Numbered from the stretch's first letter, positions 42,415-52,061 are shown. The stretch is 64,000 nucleotides of DNA from Flavobacterium pisciphilum (GCF_020905345.1 NZ_JAJJMO010000001.1:2108001-2172000), one strand, 5' to 3'. Numbers and translations are program-made. The notes: generated by a model not told the origin, from the letters alone.

Positions 42415-43412
42415 TTCATTTCTCTTGGCTTATTAATAAATAAACTCCACCAACCAACTGTTCTTCCAATTGCTTCTGTAAAAGCTGCTTTTTTATTGTT
42501 ATCCGTAATAGCATTACTAAATCGTATTAATGTGAGTAAAATGGTTATTGCGTTCCATTTAAAACGGTCTTTGAATTTTGGACTTGGGTTTTTAACATGC
42601 CAAACATACCAACCATTTCTCACTACCATTTTTCCATATTTATACAGATTTGGCCTTCCTGAAGCAGCATGAAAATGATACAATTTGGCAGCTGTATTTA
42701 AATATAATTTTCCAGATTTCGAAACTCTTATAGTAAAATCGGCATCTTCGTACAGACCATATCCCTCAAAATAAGTAGAAAAACTAAACACATCAAATAC
42801 ACTCTTTCGAAAAGAAGAAACACCTCCCATAAGCTGTTCTACCTCATACACTTTATTACTTGGCGGCAAAAAACCAACACTTCTTCCGTGTGAAAAAGAA
42901 GAAGAAAAACCAGGAGGACAATCACTATCCAATTTTAGTTTTTTTCTTAAAACAAAACGACTCCCATCTTTACGCTTCCATCCATCAAAATAAAATTCAT
43001 TTATTTTAGGCACATAATAATCCGTTACCATCTCCCATTTTACTTCATTACAAATATAACCTCCTACTCCTAAAGCATCTGGAAAAGACTCATAAGTCTT
43101 TAATAAAATTTCAAAATAACCTGATTCTAAAACGGTATCATCATCAAGAAAGCAAACTATCTCTATCGGTTCACTTATTTTACTAATTCCAAAATTTCTC
43201 TGTTTAGTAAGTCCTCTATTTTCTTCAGAAACTAGAAAATAGTTTAGATTTTCAAAGTGGGTTTTATTTAAAACACGCTCTGTTTCATTATTTGTAGATC
43301 CATCAATAATTATAATTTCATCTGGATACAAACCTTGTTTCTTAACCGATTGCAACAATTTCAACAAAGGGTCAGGGCGCATATAAGTGCAAATAATTAA
43401 GGAAAACTTCAT
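42411..43412 (-). CDS. Glycosyltransferase family 2 protein
   Basis: GT-A enzyme of 333 residues. The N-terminal SLIICTYMRPDPLLKLLQS start, then IIIDGSTNNE and the metal-binding VCFLDDDTVLE (DDD near residue 92), and a later YEDADFTIRVSK acid pair are standard for inverting GT2. The C-terminal third has an HFHAASGR stretch. It lies in the cytoplasm and would add one sugar to the growing unit. It overlaps both neighbours by four bases (ATGA type), showing tight coupling. Confidence 0.88.
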   Translation of the reverse strand: MKFSLIICTYMRPDPLLKLLQSVKKQGLYPDEIIIIDGSTNNETERVLNKTHFENLNYFLVSEENRGLTKQRNFGISKISEPIEIVCFLDDDTVLESGYFEILLKTYESFPDALGVGGYICNEVKWEMVTDYYVPKINEFYFDGWKRKDGSRFVLRKKLKLDSDCPPGFSSSFSHGRSVGFLPPSNKVYEVEQLMGGVSSFRKSVFDVFSFSTYFEGYGLYEDADFTIRVSKSGKLYLNTAAKLYHFHAASGRPNLYKYGKMVVRNGWYVWHVKNPSPKFKDRFKWNAITILLTLIRFSNAITDNNKKAAFTEAIGRTVGWWSLFINKPREMK

Positions 43413-44935
43413 GATTTATTTATTAATTCATTAGCCCAATATAAACTCTGTTTCCATTCTTTTTGAAAATTAAAAAAATATTTTATTGGATTTTTAATTG
43501 ATTGCTTACCATAGTATTTAAAAAACAAAACTATACGATATCCATTTATTTGCTCTTTCGTATCATGTAATATTTTATACAACATAACTGTTGGAGATGG
43601 CTTCGGTTTTATTTCATCATTACCCCAAGCTAACACTGTCTTTGTTCTAAACCCGCCAATTGGTGCCTTTAAATGCAGAATTTGTGGATTAGGAAAAAAT
43701 AAAACATCAAATCCTTTATTTCTAATTTGCATTCCAAAATCAGAATCTTCTCCAAACCCATACTCATATCTTATATCAAAAAAAACATTTTTAACAACAT
43801 CCCTTTTAACAATACTACATCCTGATCCAAAAGTAGTCCATTGAAATATTTTTTTATTAATAGTTTCTTCACCTTCTCTCAGACAACTAAAAGTAGCGAC
43901 TTTGTTTTTATATTGTGAAATAATTCCAAATGCAGTTTCAATAAAAGAATTATTAATTCTAATATCGTCATCTGCAAAAAATATCCATTCACTCTCTAAT
44001 TGATTAAATCCTATATTTCTTGCATTACATGCCCCAGTTTGATTTGTAAAAGTATGCTTAATAACAAATGGCCAGTCCTCTGAAGTTAAATAATCCAACT
44101 CTGATACACTTCCACATAAAGGGTTTTGTTCTATAATTATTACATTTTTAGGTAAATGTATTTGTTGAGACAAATCTTTTAGAATATCATATAAATATTG
44201 CTTCCTTCCAATAGTTGGAATAATAACATCAATAGTCTTTATTGAAGAGCTAACTTTAATAAAATCTAAATTGATATCTCCATTATTTTTATTCTTATAA
44301 AAAAAACTATTCAACATAGCCAAAACTGGAAATCTAAACTCCGAAATCATTAAGTTCAGAAATAATATAAATATCCATCGTGTTCTATAATGTTCCTTCA
44401 CAAATTTAAAAAGAATGAAATCTGAAGTCTTCACAACATTCCTAAAGTCCCTAGACAACAACAGATTTGGCTCAGAATAACATAATAATCCTAATGGCAT
44501 ACATACTTTTGCTATCGAGTTTAAATAATAGTCAAAGTTCCGATTGAGTTTTATCTTACTGTTGATAGCTACTAATACGCTTGCATGTATAACGCCTACC
44601 AAACTACTCATTTGCCAAGTTGAATAAGAAACCTCCTTATTGATTTTAACGAAAAGAGATTCATCAACATAACCTATTTTTCTTCCTAAGAAATTTATAT
44701 CACTTGGATTATACGATAACATCATTTTATCATGATGTAGAATATCATTTATAGCTTCGAAATCAATGAAGTTTTGATAATTTTGATTACACCAAACAAT
44801 TTTTGATTTCGGATATTTTACAGCTAAATCTATAAATACTGATGCAATAGTAGCTTTTTTATTAAATTCTAAAACTTCATTATTCTTAGAAATAACCTTT
44901 ACCACCCTACTCTGATTATGATATAATACTATCAA
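43409..44935 (-). CDS. Two-part glycosyltransferase: unassigned N-terminal region plus GT2 domain
   Basis: Protein of 508 residues. The GT2 domain begins at about 234 (IDVIIPTIGRKQYLYDIL), with the metal motif ADDD at 321-324 and the acidic EDSDFGMQIR helix. A mature GT2 enzyme needs only about this half. Residues 1-230 hold no motif I recognise. They include KSKIVWCNQNYQNF and NFLGRKIGYVDES, and read like a separate folded domain, perhaps a degenerate glycosyltransferase or acceptor-binding unit. The gene is in frame without internal stops and overlaps both neighbours by four bases. Confidence 0.8.
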   Translation of the reverse strand: MIVLYHNQSRVVKVISKNNEVLEFNKKATIASVFIDLAVKYPKSKIVWCNQNYQNFIDFEAINDILHHDKMMLSYNPSDINFLGRKIGYVDESLFVKINKEVSYSTWQMSSLVGVIHASVLVAINSKIKLNRNFDYYLNSIAKVCMPLGLLCYSEPNLLLSRDFRNVVKTSDFILFKFVKEHYRTRWIFILFLNLMISEFRFPVLAMLNSFFYKNKNNGDINLDFIKVSSSIKTIDVIIPTIGRKQYLYDILKDLSQQIHLPKNVIIIEQNPLCGSVSELDYLTSEDWPFVIKHTFTNQTGACNARNIGFNQLESEWIFFADDDIRINNSFIETAFGIISQYKNKVATFSCLREGEETINKKIFQWTTFGSGCSIVKRDVVKNVFFDIRYEYGFGEDSDFGMQIRNKGFDVLFFPNPQILHLKAPIGGFRTKTVLAWGNDEIKPKPSPTVMLYKILHDTKEQINGYRIVLFFKYYGKQSIKNPIKYFFNFQKEWKQSLYWANELINKS

Positions 44936-46083
44936 GGCTTAGATATTAATGATTTATAAAACTCAATATTTCGTTTCGCTAAAACTTCTGTATCAAAACA
45001 TTCTTCTACTTTTTTTCTAGCTACTTTTCCTATTGATGAACATAATTTTTCATTCTCTAACAAATTATTAATATTTTTAGCAAAAGAACTGTGATCTGTT
45101 GGATGCCCTAAGAACCCATTAACTCCATCATCAATCATCTCATTAGCCCAACCAATATTTGAAGCTACGATTGGCTTTTCCATAGCCATAGCTTCTAACC
45201 AAGATACTGGGAATGCCTCAGCAAAAGAAGGAAACACACAAACTGTTGCTTGCTGAATTTTCTTTTTCATTTCATTATAAGGAACACTTCCCAAATATGC
45301 TACTTTTTTTAATGCTTCATCAGAAAAGAGAGTTTGCATCATTTGCCAAGTCGAAGAATTTCCTGAAATAATATCTGGAACATCTTTACCAATTAAAATC
45401 AATTTTACATCATGATTATTCTCTATAATTTTATTAAAGATTAAAGGCAGCTCTAGAAGTCCTTTTTTACGAATTAAACTTCCAAAATACAATATGTTTT
45501 TTTCTTTCTCAGAAGTTTCATTATCTACCTGAAATAAAGTTGTATCGATAGGATTTGAGATAATTGTAAATTTTCTATTTAAACTAAAAACTGTATTTGT
45601 AATATTAGCAGTGAACTGGCTTACAGACAATAATCCATCTGCTCTCTGTAGTGCTTTTTTTTCATGGAACTTATTAATCCATTTTACAGGGCGCTTATCC
45701 AAATGACAAAAATAAGTATCAGAACCGTGTAATCGTATTATAATCGGGCATTTTGTGGGGCTTATAAATGAAGTAATACCTGTCCAATCTGGTGCTTCTA
45801 CAAGATCAATTTCTTTATTAGAATGTAATTCATTAATTATACTCTCAATTTTTTTTCTTGTCAACCACCATGATAAGCCTTTGAATTTTATATTTTTTAT
45901 CTGTTGTATAAGAATTCCATCATCATAAAAAGTAGCGTCTTCTTTCTGTCCATATACTAAAACCCTAACAAAAACACCTTCTGCTAAAAGTCCTATCGCC
46001 AAATTCTTTATACTTGTCCCTATCCCGCCTGAGTTCCCTGTTTTCAGATGTGGATATTCAGGCGTCAAAAAAGCTACTTTCAT
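44932..46083 (-). CDS. Glycosyltransferase family 4 protein
   Basis: GT-B enzyme of 383 residues with the textbook GT4 layout. The N-terminal loop is TPEYPHLKTGNSGGIGTSIK, the linker IIIRLHGSDTYF, the donor half opens with NILYFGSLIRKKG, and the catalytic E-x7-E lies in FAEAFPVSWLEAMAMEKP, followed by EMIDDGVNGFL. Retaining transferase; sugar unknown. Its start follows the SGNH gene by five bases and its end overlaps the two-part glycosyltransferase by four. Confidence 0.9.
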   Translation of the reverse strand: MKVAFLTPEYPHLKTGNSGGIGTSIKNLAIGLLAEGVFVRVLVYGQKEDATFYDDGILIQQIKNIKFKGLSWWLTRKKIESIINELHSNKEIDLVEAPDWTGITSFISPTKCPIIIRLHGSDTYFCHLDKRPVKWINKFHEKKALQRADGLLSVSQFTANITNTVFSLNRKFTIISNPIDTTLFQVDNETSEKEKNILYFGSLIRKKGLLELPLIFNKIIENNHDVKLILIGKDVPDIISGNSSTWQMMQTLFSDEALKKVAYLGSVPYNEMKKKIQQATVCVFPSFAEAFPVSWLEAMAMEKPIVASNIGWANEMIDDGVNGFLGHPTDHSSFAKNINNLLENEKLCSSIGKVARKKVEECFDTEVLAKRNIEFYKSLISKP

Positions 46084-46088
46084 GTCGC

Positions 46089-46970
46089 TTACTTATTAAA
46101 AAAATCATTTAAAATCCTAGCTGTAAAAATCCTAGCTCCAGCATCATTCATGTGCCCACATGAAGAGAAATATTTATCTTCTTTTACTACGTTTTCATAA
46201 TTATGAATTTCTGGATACGCTTTTTTCACTTTATCAAAATAATTCATGCCTATGACATTCTCGCACATTGGTGTCATTACAGATATGAAATTGATATTGT
46301 TAATCTCACAAATATTTTTAATTTCTTCATAATATTTATTGCGAGGTAAAGGATTTAGATTAACAATATTGTTTTTCATATTGCCGTTTTTATGTTTCAC
46401 TAACGGATAGTATCCTAAATTGTCTAAAACATTTGTTTTTTCGCCAGTTACAACTTTATAGATTTCTCTAAATCCAATCTTACCATCATACTTAACATAT
46501 CTATAAAATGGGATATAATACAACTCATTAAAATTTTCTTCTGATAAAAATTGTTTTTTTATAACAGTAGAATTATGAATATATGGCAAAAATTTGGTAG
46601 AAACTCCTTCTGCTTCCTGATCATTTGAAAGATTTAAATCTGCTTCTAAAATCACATTCTTAATAACATATTTTCTTTCAATCATTAATTTTAAAAGTAA
46701 AGAGGCTTCAAATAAATGTCCACCACTCATTCCGTAATTAAATGCTTTTAGCCCTTTGTCCTCAAACATTTGTGTTACAAAATGATTATTAGCTCGAGAA
46801 GAACCTAAAATAACAACATCATATTTTTCAGCTTTAGAGTTAAAAACTGTTTCTATTTTTCCTCTATTCTTTGATTGCAAAAAGGCATAAGTATAGAGAC
46901 TATCTAAAACTACAGCAACTAAAACAATTAAAATTAAAACTTTGACTATATAAATTAAAAAATGCTTCAT
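46089..46970 (-). CDS. SGNH-hydrolase-like protein paired with MBOAT acyltransferase
   Basis: Protein of 293 residues with one N-terminal membrane helix (about 5-25) and a periplasmic domain. Block I reads VVILGSSRANNH with the candidate nucleophile Ser57 or Ser58. A late block SSCGHMNDAGARIF holds His273. The Asp expected three residues before that His (DxxH) is Ser270, so the triad is atypical. Its start overlaps the MBOAT gene stop by one base, the same pairing as AlgI with AlgJ/AlgX or DltB with DltD. It probably takes the acyl group handed out by the MBOAT partner and places it on the glycan. Confidence 0.72.
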   Translation of the reverse strand: MKHFLIYIVKVLILIVLVAVVLDSLYTYAFLQSKNRGKIETVFNSKAEKYDVVILGSSRANNHFVTQMFEDKGLKAFNYGMSGGHLFEASLLLKLMIERKYVIKNVILEADLNLSNDQEAEGVSTKFLPYIHNSTVIKKQFLSEENFNELYYIPFYRYVKYDGKIGFREIYKVVTGEKTNVLDNLGYYPLVKHKNGNMKNNIVNLNPLPRNKYYEEIKNICEINNINFISVMTPMCENVIGMNYFDKVKKAYPEIHNYENVVKEDKYFSSCGHMNDAGARIFTARILNDFFNK

Positions 46971-48403
46971 TAAAATTGAAAATAAATAAATTCTTTATAA
47001 TCTGAAAAAGTTCCAAAAGCAATAATAGCTGCTATTGCCAACGTCAATTTCAGCATACTCCTTTTTCCTGAAAGGGGCTCTATTTTATGGCGATTATACC
47101 ATTCTACCAAAACAAATAAACCAATCATAAGTAACAATTCATAATTATATCGCTCATTATCTAAATATTGAAAATTAAAATCTCTATTAGTAATAATGCG
47201 CTTTAAATACTGAACTGCATCTGAAATAGTTTTTGCTCTAAAAAAGACCCAAGCTACGCAAGTCAATAAAAAAGTATATAGAATACTCATGATTACTCTT
47301 ACCGAATCAAAATTAAATTTCAACTCAATTGTACCCATGTTATTTCTGTTACTACTTGATAAAAGCAAAGGCAGAAAATAAATGGCATTAATCAAGCCCC
47401 AAGCAACATAAGTCCAATTAGCACCATGCCAAAATCCACTTACAATAAAAATGATAAATGTATTTCTAATTTTCATCCAAATCCCTCCCTTGCTTCCACC
47501 TAAAGGAATATATAAGTAATCGCGAAACCAAGATGAAAGCGAGATGTGCCAACGACGCCAAAACTCCGCGATATCTCTCGAAAAGTAAGGGTAATTAAAA
47601 TTTCGCAATAAATCTAAACCAAATAATTTTGAAACCCCCAATGCGATATCTGAGTATCCTGAAAAATCACCATAAATTTGAAATGCAAAATACACTGCTC
47701 CCAAAATTAAAGAGAAAGAATTCATAGAAGTATAATTATCAAAAATGGCATTCGCATATGTTGCACAAGTATCTGCAATAACTACTTTTTTGACTAATCC
47801 CCATATGATTTGATAAATCCCTTCTTTAGCTTTTTCAAAATCAAATTCTCGTTTTACTTTAACTTGTGGTAATAAATGGGTAGCTCTCTCGATTGGCCCA
47901 GCCACCAAAAGAGGAAAATAACTGACGAATAACGAATAATCTATAAAATTATATTCGGCTTTTATTCTTTTATAATAAATATCAATTACATAAGATAATC
48001 CATGAAAAGTGTAGAATGAAATTCCAACTGGAAGAATTACATCCAATAAAATTGGACTTGCTTGAATTCCGACATTACTTAGTAACTCCGAAAAAGATGC
48101 TGAAAAGAAATTATAGTATTTGAAAATCCCTAAAAAACCTAGATTGACTAAAATACTAAGCCAAAACCAAAATTTTCGACTTCTTTCAGTTTTCCCTTTC
48201 TCAATTTGAATTCCTGTATAATAATCCAGAAATGTAGAAAAAACCAATAAAAAAAGGAATCTCCAATCCCAACAAGAATAAAAATAATAACTAGCAATAA
48301 TCAATAAAGCATTTTGACTACTTTTTGTTTTATTAAAGACAAACCAATACAAGAAAAAAACGATTGGTAAAAAAATAGCAAAAGCTAATGAGTTAAAAAA
48401 CAT
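46970..48403 (-). CDS. MBOAT family O-acyltransferase (AlgI/DltB-like)
   Basis: Protein of 477 residues with about eleven predicted membrane helices. The conserved segment RRWHISLSSWFRDYLYIPLG (His286) and the invariant catalytic His326 in FWHGANWTYVAWG identify the AlgI-type branch. These proteins move acetyl or other acyl groups from the cytoplasm across the inner membrane for O-acylation of surface polymers. Setting inside the glycan locus and the coupled SGNH-like gene downstream support modification of this polysaccharide. Confidence 0.92.
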   Translation of the reverse strand: MFFNSLAFAIFLPIVFFLYWFVFNKTKSSQNALLIIASYYFYSCWDWRFLFLLVFSTFLDYYTGIQIEKGKTERSRKFWFWLSILVNLGFLGIFKYYNFFSASFSELLSNVGIQASPILLDVILPVGISFYTFHGLSYVIDIYYKRIKAEYNFIDYSLFVSYFPLLVAGPIERATHLLPQVKVKREFDFEKAKEGIYQIIWGLVKKVVIADTCATYANAIFDNYTSMNSFSLILGAVYFAFQIYGDFSGYSDIALGVSKLFGLDLLRNFNYPYFSRDIAEFWRRWHISLSSWFRDYLYIPLGGSKGGIWMKIRNTFIIFIVSGFWHGANWTYVAWGLINAIYFLPLLLSSSNRNNMGTIELKFNFDSVRVIMSILYTFLLTCVAWVFFRAKTISDAVQYLKRIITNRDFNFQYLDNERYNYELLLMIGLFVLVEWYNRHKIEPLSGKRSMLKLTLAIAAIIAFGTFSDYKEFIYFQF

Positions 48404-48436
48404 CTGCGGTATTTATGTTTATATTTAATATATCTT

Positions 48437-49510
48437 TTAAAGTAGCTTGAAATGATCCTCTACCATTTTCGGCAAAGAAAAGGAATTGGCAATTAATTCT
48501 CTTGTATTCATAGATATCTTTTTGTTTCCAAAATAAATATCTTCTAGAATTATAGCCAATGCTTTTACATTTTTTGCTTCAAAAATATACCCATTTTCAG
48601 CATCTGAGACGACTTCTGTATTGCCTCCCACATTTGTTGTAATTACAGGAACATTTGCAGCTAGACTCTCTAGAATGGATAAGCTAAAACATTCCATATG
48701 TGTAGGCTGTAGCATATAATCATATTTAAAGAAAACTTCATTAAGATTTGATCTACTTCCAACAAAAACAAAACATTTTTCTAGAAAATATTCTTCTGTT
48801 TTTTCTATTAATTGTTTCTTATACGGACCATCCCCATAAACAGTTATTTTAATTTCATTTTTAATTTCCAATGGGAGAGAATTTACCGCTTCAATTAAAT
48901 CCTGAATGCCTTTGGATTCTCTGAGATGGGAAGCTACCAAAAAACTGGGGTTTACTTCATTCCGCATATCTCTCATCAAAATTGCATCTAAAATAACTCC
49001 ATTATAAATTGTCTTTGTTTTATATTTTAAATGAGAACCAAAATCTGCTAAAATTTCATTTACAGTATAATTAGACACGCCAACAAAAATGTCAATATAT
49101 CTAGAAAACAAAATTCCTTTTAACCTTTTGTTTATTTTCTTTTTTAAAGAATACCCGTTTAGAGGTCTCGGATTATGATCTATAGCAATAATTTTAGCAC
49201 TAGATATTTTTTTTATTTTATAAAAAAATGGAGTGCATAATTCTACAAAATGAGTAATAATATGGGAGTATTCTTTTTTGTTTTGACTACAAAAAACCAA
49301 AAAATCATTTTCTATGTTTTTAGTTTTACTACTATGAATAGTTAATTTTGAATAACCCAAATGATGAGATATATTTGGAAAAAACCACTCAATTTCAATA
49401 CCGTTTTCTTTACATTTTTTATCAAAATCCCAGAAAAAATAATCCATACCTCCTACACGTTCGGGAAGTAATTCATAATTACAAATTACTGCTATTTTGC
49501 TCTTAATCAT
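48437..49510 (-). CDS. Glycosyltransferase family 4 protein
   Basis: GT-B enzyme of 357 residues. The donor half has FLVASHLRESKGIQDLIEA, IKITVYGDGPYKKQL and the E-x7-E element in MECFSLSILESLAANVP, followed by TTNVGG. The N-terminal glycine-rich loop reads ELLPERVGGMDYFFWDF. Retaining transferase of unknown sugar specificity. It overlaps the upstream GT-B-like gene by eight bases and is 33 bases before the MBOAT gene. Confidence 0.88.
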   Translation of the reverse strand: MIKSKIAVICNYELLPERVGGMDYFFWDFDKKCKENGIEIEWFFPNISHHLGYSKLTIHSSKTKNIENDFLVFCSQNKKEYSHIITHFVELCTPFFYKIKKISSAKIIAIDHNPRPLNGYSLKKKINKRLKGILFSRYIDIFVGVSNYTVNEILADFGSHLKYKTKTIYNGVILDAILMRDMRNEVNPSFLVASHLRESKGIQDLIEAVNSLPLEIKNEIKITVYGDGPYKKQLIEKTEEYFLEKCFVFVGSRSNLNEVFFKYDYMLQPTHMECFSLSILESLAANVPVITTNVGGNTEVVSDAENGYIFEAKNVKALAIILEDIYFGNKKISMNTRELIANSFSLPKMVEDHFKLL

Positions 49511-50900
49511 TGAATTCTAATAAAGTTTCAGCAATACGCTTACTAGTTCCTAATAAAGATTTACTTATTTGTAATTCAATCATTTCTTTTCTTTCTACTA
49601 CTTTTTCATTTGAATATTTTAATGCCTGATTTATTTGAGCAATCAATTCCTCTTTGTTTTTTGCTATATCGACAGATTTACTATCGACTACTTTCTTATA
49701 ATGGTCATATTTCAAAAATCTTTGATCATTATAAAGACCATTTTCTAAATTACCAAATACAGTATTTATTACTGGTTTATTAAAAAGCATAAAATCCAAA
49801 CTCATTGTAGAGCACATATTTATATTCAAATCTACATTTTCTAATAATGATCGCAAATCTATAATATCTTCCTCACTTGGGATTCGTTGCGACCAACTTT
49901 CCTGATGATTCTCTCTCGTTAAAATCCATTTTGGAACATTCCATATAATCTCAGGGAACTCTTCTCGAATCATTTTAAACCTACTATCATCTTCAGCAGG
50001 AGAAGTTCTTACCAGAAGCTGTACAGATAATTTGATTTCATCATTTTTCATAGCTTCTGCAATTGCTTTAATTACTACAGGATCATTCTGTCCAATTGAT
50101 ACATCTGCACAGCTATAACAAATTGTTTTTTTATTGCTATCTAAATCAAATTTTGCGAAGAAACCAGCTTTTGTCGATTCGTATTTATTAAGAACATAAG
50201 GTTCGAATTGTGGTGTTCCAACAATTTGAACATCTTCATTTTTTACATTCGGATAAAAATACAACAACTCCTCTTTCATCAACTGACTCCATACCAAAAA
50301 CTTATCAAAAGTACCCAACATTCTACCTTTCGACGCCAAATTATCCCAACTAAAGATAAAAGTACTCGTTGGAATCTTTAATTGAATCGCAGCATATAGA
50401 AATGGAGCTAAATATGGAGGTCGTTGATGTGTAAAAAACAAATGTGTTGGATTGTCTTCCTTTAGTATTTCAATATATTCTTTTGTGATTTTATTTCCAG
50501 AAAAAGATAAAAACTGTAGCTTTTCAACAAATAAAATACTTGAGTTTGAATTTATATGTTTCGTTAAAGAGTAAAGACCTTTTACAAATATTGACCGGAC
50601 TGAATTGTTTTTAGGATAACCCGAAACCAAATTATCTTTCATTCCATAAAAAGAATTGAACTTTTGTAAATGTGCTAACTCTTTCCATTTTCTAGAAGCC
50701 CAAGTTGCTTTACCTTCTTTAAAAACACTAAGTTCTTTTATTTCAAGCCTTGAATTATTAAAATCTTTATAACAACTTTTGGGTAACCCCGAATAAATGA
50801 CAACTTTATCAAATTGTTGCAAAGCCTCAGTTATGAAATCACTCATAACAAAATTTCTAAATCCAACACCGTCAGTTATTACTACTCCTAATTTTTTCAT
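49503..50900 (-). CDS. Probable GT-B-like glycosyltransferase, family unknown
   Basis: Protein of 465 residues without signal or membrane helices. The N-terminus MKKLGVVITDGVGFRNFVMS looks like the first Rossmann strand and loop of a GT-B enzyme. Later come FIFSWDNLASKGRML with a following VWSQLMKEELLYFYP stretch, and a C-terminal STMSLDFMLFNKPVIN that resembles the donor-binding helix seen in capsule and CDP-glycerol-type transferases. I cannot place it in a CAZy family by eye. Its context makes a transferase of the glycan locus likely. It overlaps its neighbours by four and eight bases. Confidence 0.6.
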   Translation of the reverse strand: MKKLGVVITDGVGFRNFVMSDFITEALQQFDKVVIYSGLPKSCYKDFNNSRLEIKELSVFKEGKATWASRKWKELAHLQKFNSFYGMKDNLVSGYPKNNSVRSIFVKGLYSLTKHINSNSSILFVEKLQFLSFSGNKITKEYIEILKEDNPTHLFFTHQRPPYLAPFLYAAIQLKIPTSTFIFSWDNLASKGRMLGTFDKFLVWSQLMKEELLYFYPNVKNEDVQIVGTPQFEPYVLNKYESTKAGFFAKFDLDSNKKTICYSCADVSIGQNDPVVIKAIAEAMKNDEIKLSVQLLVRTSPAEDDSRFKMIREEFPEIIWNVPKWILTRENHQESWSQRIPSEEDIIDLRSLLENVDLNINMCSTMSLDFMLFNKPVINTVFGNLENGLYNDQRFLKYDHYKKVVDSKSVDIAKNKEELIAQINQALKYSNEKVVERKEMIELQISKSLLGTSKRIAETLLEFND

Positions 50901-51700
50901 TTTATTCTAATATTGAACTTTCTGATTGTTCTCTTATAATTTTTCTTAATTTTTTTAATCCAAAAAAATGTATAATCTTTAAAGATTATAGGATCCAAAA
51001 TTTTATTTTCTTCAAAACTCAACAAATTAAATATATCATCTATCCGTTTAGTATGCTTTGCACTATTTCCATATGCCCTTGCGAACCATGTATGATATAA
51101 AATTATTTTATCATTATACATTACCGAATTTGTAATCTGATCATTACTCATCTCAGTATTTAAAAAAATAAATTTTTTATTTTTTCTTCTTAGCCAGAGG
51201 TAAAAGCAATAATATGGTTCATAAAGACTATTACAATTATATTCAGCTTGAAGGCTAGTCAAATCATCATTAAATTCATTATTTAAAATATAACCATTTT
51301 TAATTACTTCATTTTTATCCCATATTTTTTCAAGTTCTTGAAAATTTATAATTGAGAAAAATGTATTGATTACATAAGGATTATAAATTCTATGGGCAAT
51401 CATTCCTCCATCCCGAATTCCACAAACAGTATAGTTTTCAGATTGCATCTTATTTATAATATCAAAAACAATTTTAGCATCATAAAAAAGTACATCTTCA
51501 TCTGCCATTATCAGCCACTCTATATTCTTATTTTTTAGCTTTTTCATCGTATAGAAAAGACTATCTATACCATACATCCCATTCCTACCATCAATCACAT
51601 ATTTTCGAATATTTTCAGGAAAAAGCCTAGAGCTTTTAGCGTATAAATCAAAATTTATAACTGTAGAGAGTATTGCTATTTTAGATTTTTCAACTACCAT
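50897..51700 (-). CDS. Unassigned protein, possible GT-A-type transferase
   Basis: Protein of 267 residues. The stretch IEWLIMADEDVLFYDAKIVF has an acidic DED after a hydrophobic strand, as in the metal site of GT-A glycosyltransferases. The N-terminus (KIAILSTVINFDLYAKSS) could be the first strand. A C-terminal ILYHTWFARAYGN holds a His that could complete a metal site. No known family was recognised. It is the first gene after the 360-base break containing a decayed deacetylase, and it overlaps the next gene by four bases. Confidence 0.55.
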   Translation of the reverse strand: MVVEKSKIAILSTVINFDLYAKSSRLFPENIRKYVIDGRNGMYGIDSLFYTMKKLKNKNIEWLIMADEDVLFYDAKIVFDIINKMQSENYTVCGIRDGGMIAHRIYNPYVINTFFSIINFQELEKIWDKNEVIKNGYILNNEFNDDLTSLQAEYNCNSLYEPYYCFYLWLRRKNKKFIFLNTEMSNDQITNSVMYNDKIILYHTWFARAYGNSAKHTKRIDDIFNLLSFEENKILDPIIFKDYTFFWIKKIKKNYKRTIRKFNIRIK

Positions 51701-51758
51701 ATTCTAAAATTGTATTTTTCTATATAACTTATTAACTCTTTCTTTTTAATATTGAAAA

Positions 51759-51993
51759 TTAAAATTCTATCAATTTTTCTAATAGCTGTAAAGCATTTAT
51801 AATATTATCAGCATAACCACCATCGAACGTAATGAGAATTCTTCTTTTTTTTAATGAAGTCCAATTTCCATCTAGCACAAAATATGACATTACATTTCTC
51901 TTTAAAATAGCCTAATTAATTCTCAAAATCATCAATACTACCGGCAAGATGGGTTAATTCATTTCCTATTATATTACTAGCTCTATGATACAT
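51759..51993 (-). pseudogene. Decayed polysaccharide deacetylase (NodB domain) remnant
   Basis: Read leftward from 51993 the DNA encodes MYHRASNIIGNELTH, then LAGSIDDFEN, then a TAA at about 51916-51918 where a sense codon (possibly CAA) would be expected. It continues LGYFKEKCNVI in the same frame. After an A8 tract the reading frame shifts to RRILITFDGGYADNIINALQ and LLEKLIEF, then a stop at 51759. MYHR near the start, DxFEnQLxYFK and ITFDDGYADN are hallmarks of polysaccharide deacetylases. Here the metal-binding DD is DG. The remaining two thirds of the NodB domain are missing. The internal stop, the frameshift, the lost catalytic Asp and the truncation together indicate a dead gene. Part of it (51759-51890) could still be read as a 43-residue frame. 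Confidence 0.75.
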
Positions 51994-52061
51994 AGTCACA
52001 AGAACTAACCAACCTGTTAAAAGTCTATTTTAAACTTTTGATAGGTTAAAAATATAAATCC

